From contig NZ_LR134386.1 in assembly GCF_900637665.1 (NCBI RefSeq), positions 2,100,501 to 2,164,500 of the forward strand: 64,000 nucleotides of DNA. Direction: 5' to 3'. Both the position numbers and the translations under genes were made by a program. Origin of the DNA: Chryseobacterium nakagawai. GTDB taxonomy: Bacteria > Bacteroidota > Bacteroidia > Flavobacteriales > Weeksellaceae. This document shows positions 62,853-64,000 of this stretch, one piece after another. How positions within the stretch are numbered: the first letter of the stretch is position 1; each line of letters opens with the position of its first letter. The notes beneath the pieces are model-generated. The model was not told the origin of the DNA and ran no database searches. It saw only the letters and a program-made list of their open reading frames with translations.

Positions 62853-63479
62853 ATGATAAAACCAGTCTTACAGTTGCCTAAAACAATACGCTTTCTAAAA
62901 GAGGATGAGCTTCCGCAAAATAATGTATCTGTATTGAAGAGGTGGGAGGAAAGTAAGGTGGCAAATATAGTTGAAGGGTATACTTTAACTTTTAATAATA
63001 ATCCTGAAAATAACAATTTAGGATTCAAGTTTTACGCAGAAATCAATATAGATAATCCGAAGCTTTGGAATCTGATGGTGGCTCTTTCAGAAACTCTTCC
63101 CAATGAAGTTGCTTTTCTGTTTGGGCATATAGACTTCGACTTGAATTATGGGAATTATCAGGATAAAGAAAGTACACTGAATTTTATAACCCAACATCAG
63201 TATGAATTGGCTGAAGATGCTTTTATCAACTTTGGATTAATTTATAATGATAAAGAAACCCTTATTGAGATATTTGTTGACGAAAGCAAATATGTAAAGT
63301 ACTGGGGCGTTGATGAAGAATGGTTCAGGGCAATAATGAAAGAATTCGGGCTGAAAGAGGTGAAAGGGCTTGAGTTTGTAGATGAATTTCCGAAAATCCG
63401 TGAAGCTTTAGCTGTTTTAGACGAAAAAGCACTTGATTCAAAGTCGCTTATTGAACTCTTTGCCCAAAAGTACCTTTAA
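62853..63479 (+). CDS. Conserved hypothetical protein
   Basis: A 208-residue soluble acidic protein without signal peptide (MIKPVLQLPKTIRF at the start, VDEEWFRAIMKEFGL near the end). Rich in Asn, Glu and aromatic residues. I do not recognise a family; the overall make-up resembles small immunity-like or SMI1-like proteins but no motif supports this. It follows the deacetylase-like gene by 10 nt. Confidence 0.62.
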   Translation: MIKPVLQLPKTIRFLKEDELPQNNVSVLKRWEESKVANIVEGYTLTFNNNPENNNLGFKFYAEINIDNPKLWNLMVALSETLPNEVAFLFGHIDFDLNYGNYQDKESTLNFITQHQYELAEDAFINFGLIYNDKETLIEIFVDESKYVKYWGVDEEWFRAIMKEFGLKEVKGLEFVDEFPKIREALAVLDEKALDSKSLIELFAQKYL

Positions 63480-63547
63480 ATCAAATGCTGTTATTGTGCG
63501 GGAAACCGGTGATTTATGATCAGATTATATCCTGAATCCCATATCTG

Positions 63548-64000
63548 TTAACTCAATTCAAAAAGGGTAATCTCCGGAAGAATACCCACTCTTCCTGGAT
63601 ATCCCAATACGCCAAATCCTCTGTTTACATAAAGTAACTTCCCTTCGCTTTCATAAAGATCCGCCCATTTTGGGTAACGGTATTGGACTGGTGACCACTT
63701 AATGTTCTTAAGGTCCAGGCCGAATTGCATTCCGTGAGTATGACCTGAAAGGGTCAGATGAATGTTTCCTGGGTGTTTTTTCACCACATAATCAAAGTGA
63801 GTAGGGTCATGGCTCATTAAGATCTTTGTAGCGGATTCAGGAACTCCTTTTAAAGCATCGTCAATTTTTCCAAACTGAGGGAAAGGCTTCAGTCCCCAAT
63901 TTTCAACTCCCAGAATGTATAGTTTTTCTCCGTCCTTCTCAATGACTCTGTGTTCGTTTCTTAGCATGTCAAATCCTGCTTGTTTTTCATAATCGATCAA
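63548..64000 (-). CDS. Metallophosphoesterase, C-terminal part; 5' end outside window
   Basis: The frame is open to the window edge. The visible 150 residues carry KILMSHDPTHFDYV and LTLSGHTHGMQFG, the last two metal-binding motifs of the calcineurin-like phosphoesterase fold, and end LPEITLFELS. A related group includes YkuE-like lipid phosphatases with an N-terminal membrane segment. The N-terminal DxH and GNHE motifs lie outside the window. Confidence 0.88.
   Translation of the reverse strand: MIDYEKQAGFDMLRNEHRVIEKDGEKLYILGVENWGLKPFPQFGKIDDALKGVPESATKILMSHDPTHFDYVVKKHPGNIHLTLSGHTHGMQFGLDLKNIKWSPVQYRYPKWADLYESEGKLLYVNRGFGVLGYPGRVGILPEITLFELS

Overview
This window is a low-GC, gene-dense chromosomal segment from a member of the Bacteroidota, most likely a Chryseobacterium-like flavobacterium. 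Four things support this: gliding genes gldF/gldG; several Por-secretion (T9SS) C-terminal sorting domains; a protein-glutaminase whose mature region closely matches the enzyme known from Chryseobacterium proteolyticum; and many promoters with the flavobacterial -7 box TAnnTTTG with few Shine-Dalgarno sites. No rRNA, tRNA, CRISPR array, prophage or complete IS element was seen. The only transposase-like gene is a REP-associated tyrosine transposase (RAYT).

Layout. 1-4.4 kb: the 3' part of kbl, hemJ, and gldFG. 4.4-13.9 kb: accessory genes, namely an XRE regulator, a serine beta-lactamase-like lipoprotein, a two-domain PI-PLC, a T9SS protein, DUF2314-ankyrin and DUF4268 proteins, then an Rrf2 regulator with a coupled microprotein and a TauE/SafE exporter. 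14-26 kb: a heme/iron island with two T9SS proteins (one HmuY-like) sharing a duplicated promoter/operator module, then TonB receptor, HmuY lipoprotein, HmuT, HmuU, HmuV, a methyltransferase, HmuS, and separately ChaN and an exported peptide-deformylase-like protein. 26-31.3 kb: a GH19 chitinase, gene remnants, a nitroreductase-ohrR-ohr operon behind a near-perfect OhrR palindrome, an SDR, and pre-pro protein-glutaminase. 31.4-40.3 kb: the trp operon, transcribed leftwards as trpL-E-G-D-C-F-(RAYT)-GNAT-B-A-lipB, with a leader peptide containing three consecutive Trp codons followed by an intrinsic terminator. 40.3-50.9 kb: small lipoproteins, a frameshifted cupin, cytochrome c, rlmF, lysS, cydAB, gyrB. 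51-64 kb: an adjacent pair of DUF3857/transglutaminase-like proteins (one lacking the catalytic Cys), a DUF3298 lipoprotein, lipid kinase, a dicarboxylate symporter, gamma-glutamyltransferase, SDR-type threonine dehydrogenase, a deacetylase-like protein and a partial metallophosphoesterase.

How the genes fit together. The hmu cluster is a complete outer-membrane-to-cytoplasm heme acquisition route. TDH near the right end and Kbl at the left edge form the two-step threonine-to-glycine route but are about 60 kb apart. The trp genes form one attenuated operon in which a RAYT and its hairpins have settled. The most notable signals are the WWW trp leader and attenuator, the duplicated heme-island promoter module, the OhrR operator, the Rrf2/palindrome/microprotein/TauE unit, the exported PDF-like protein with Asp in place of the metal-binding Cys, and a hairpin-rich 410-bp gene-free region before the DUF3857 pair.
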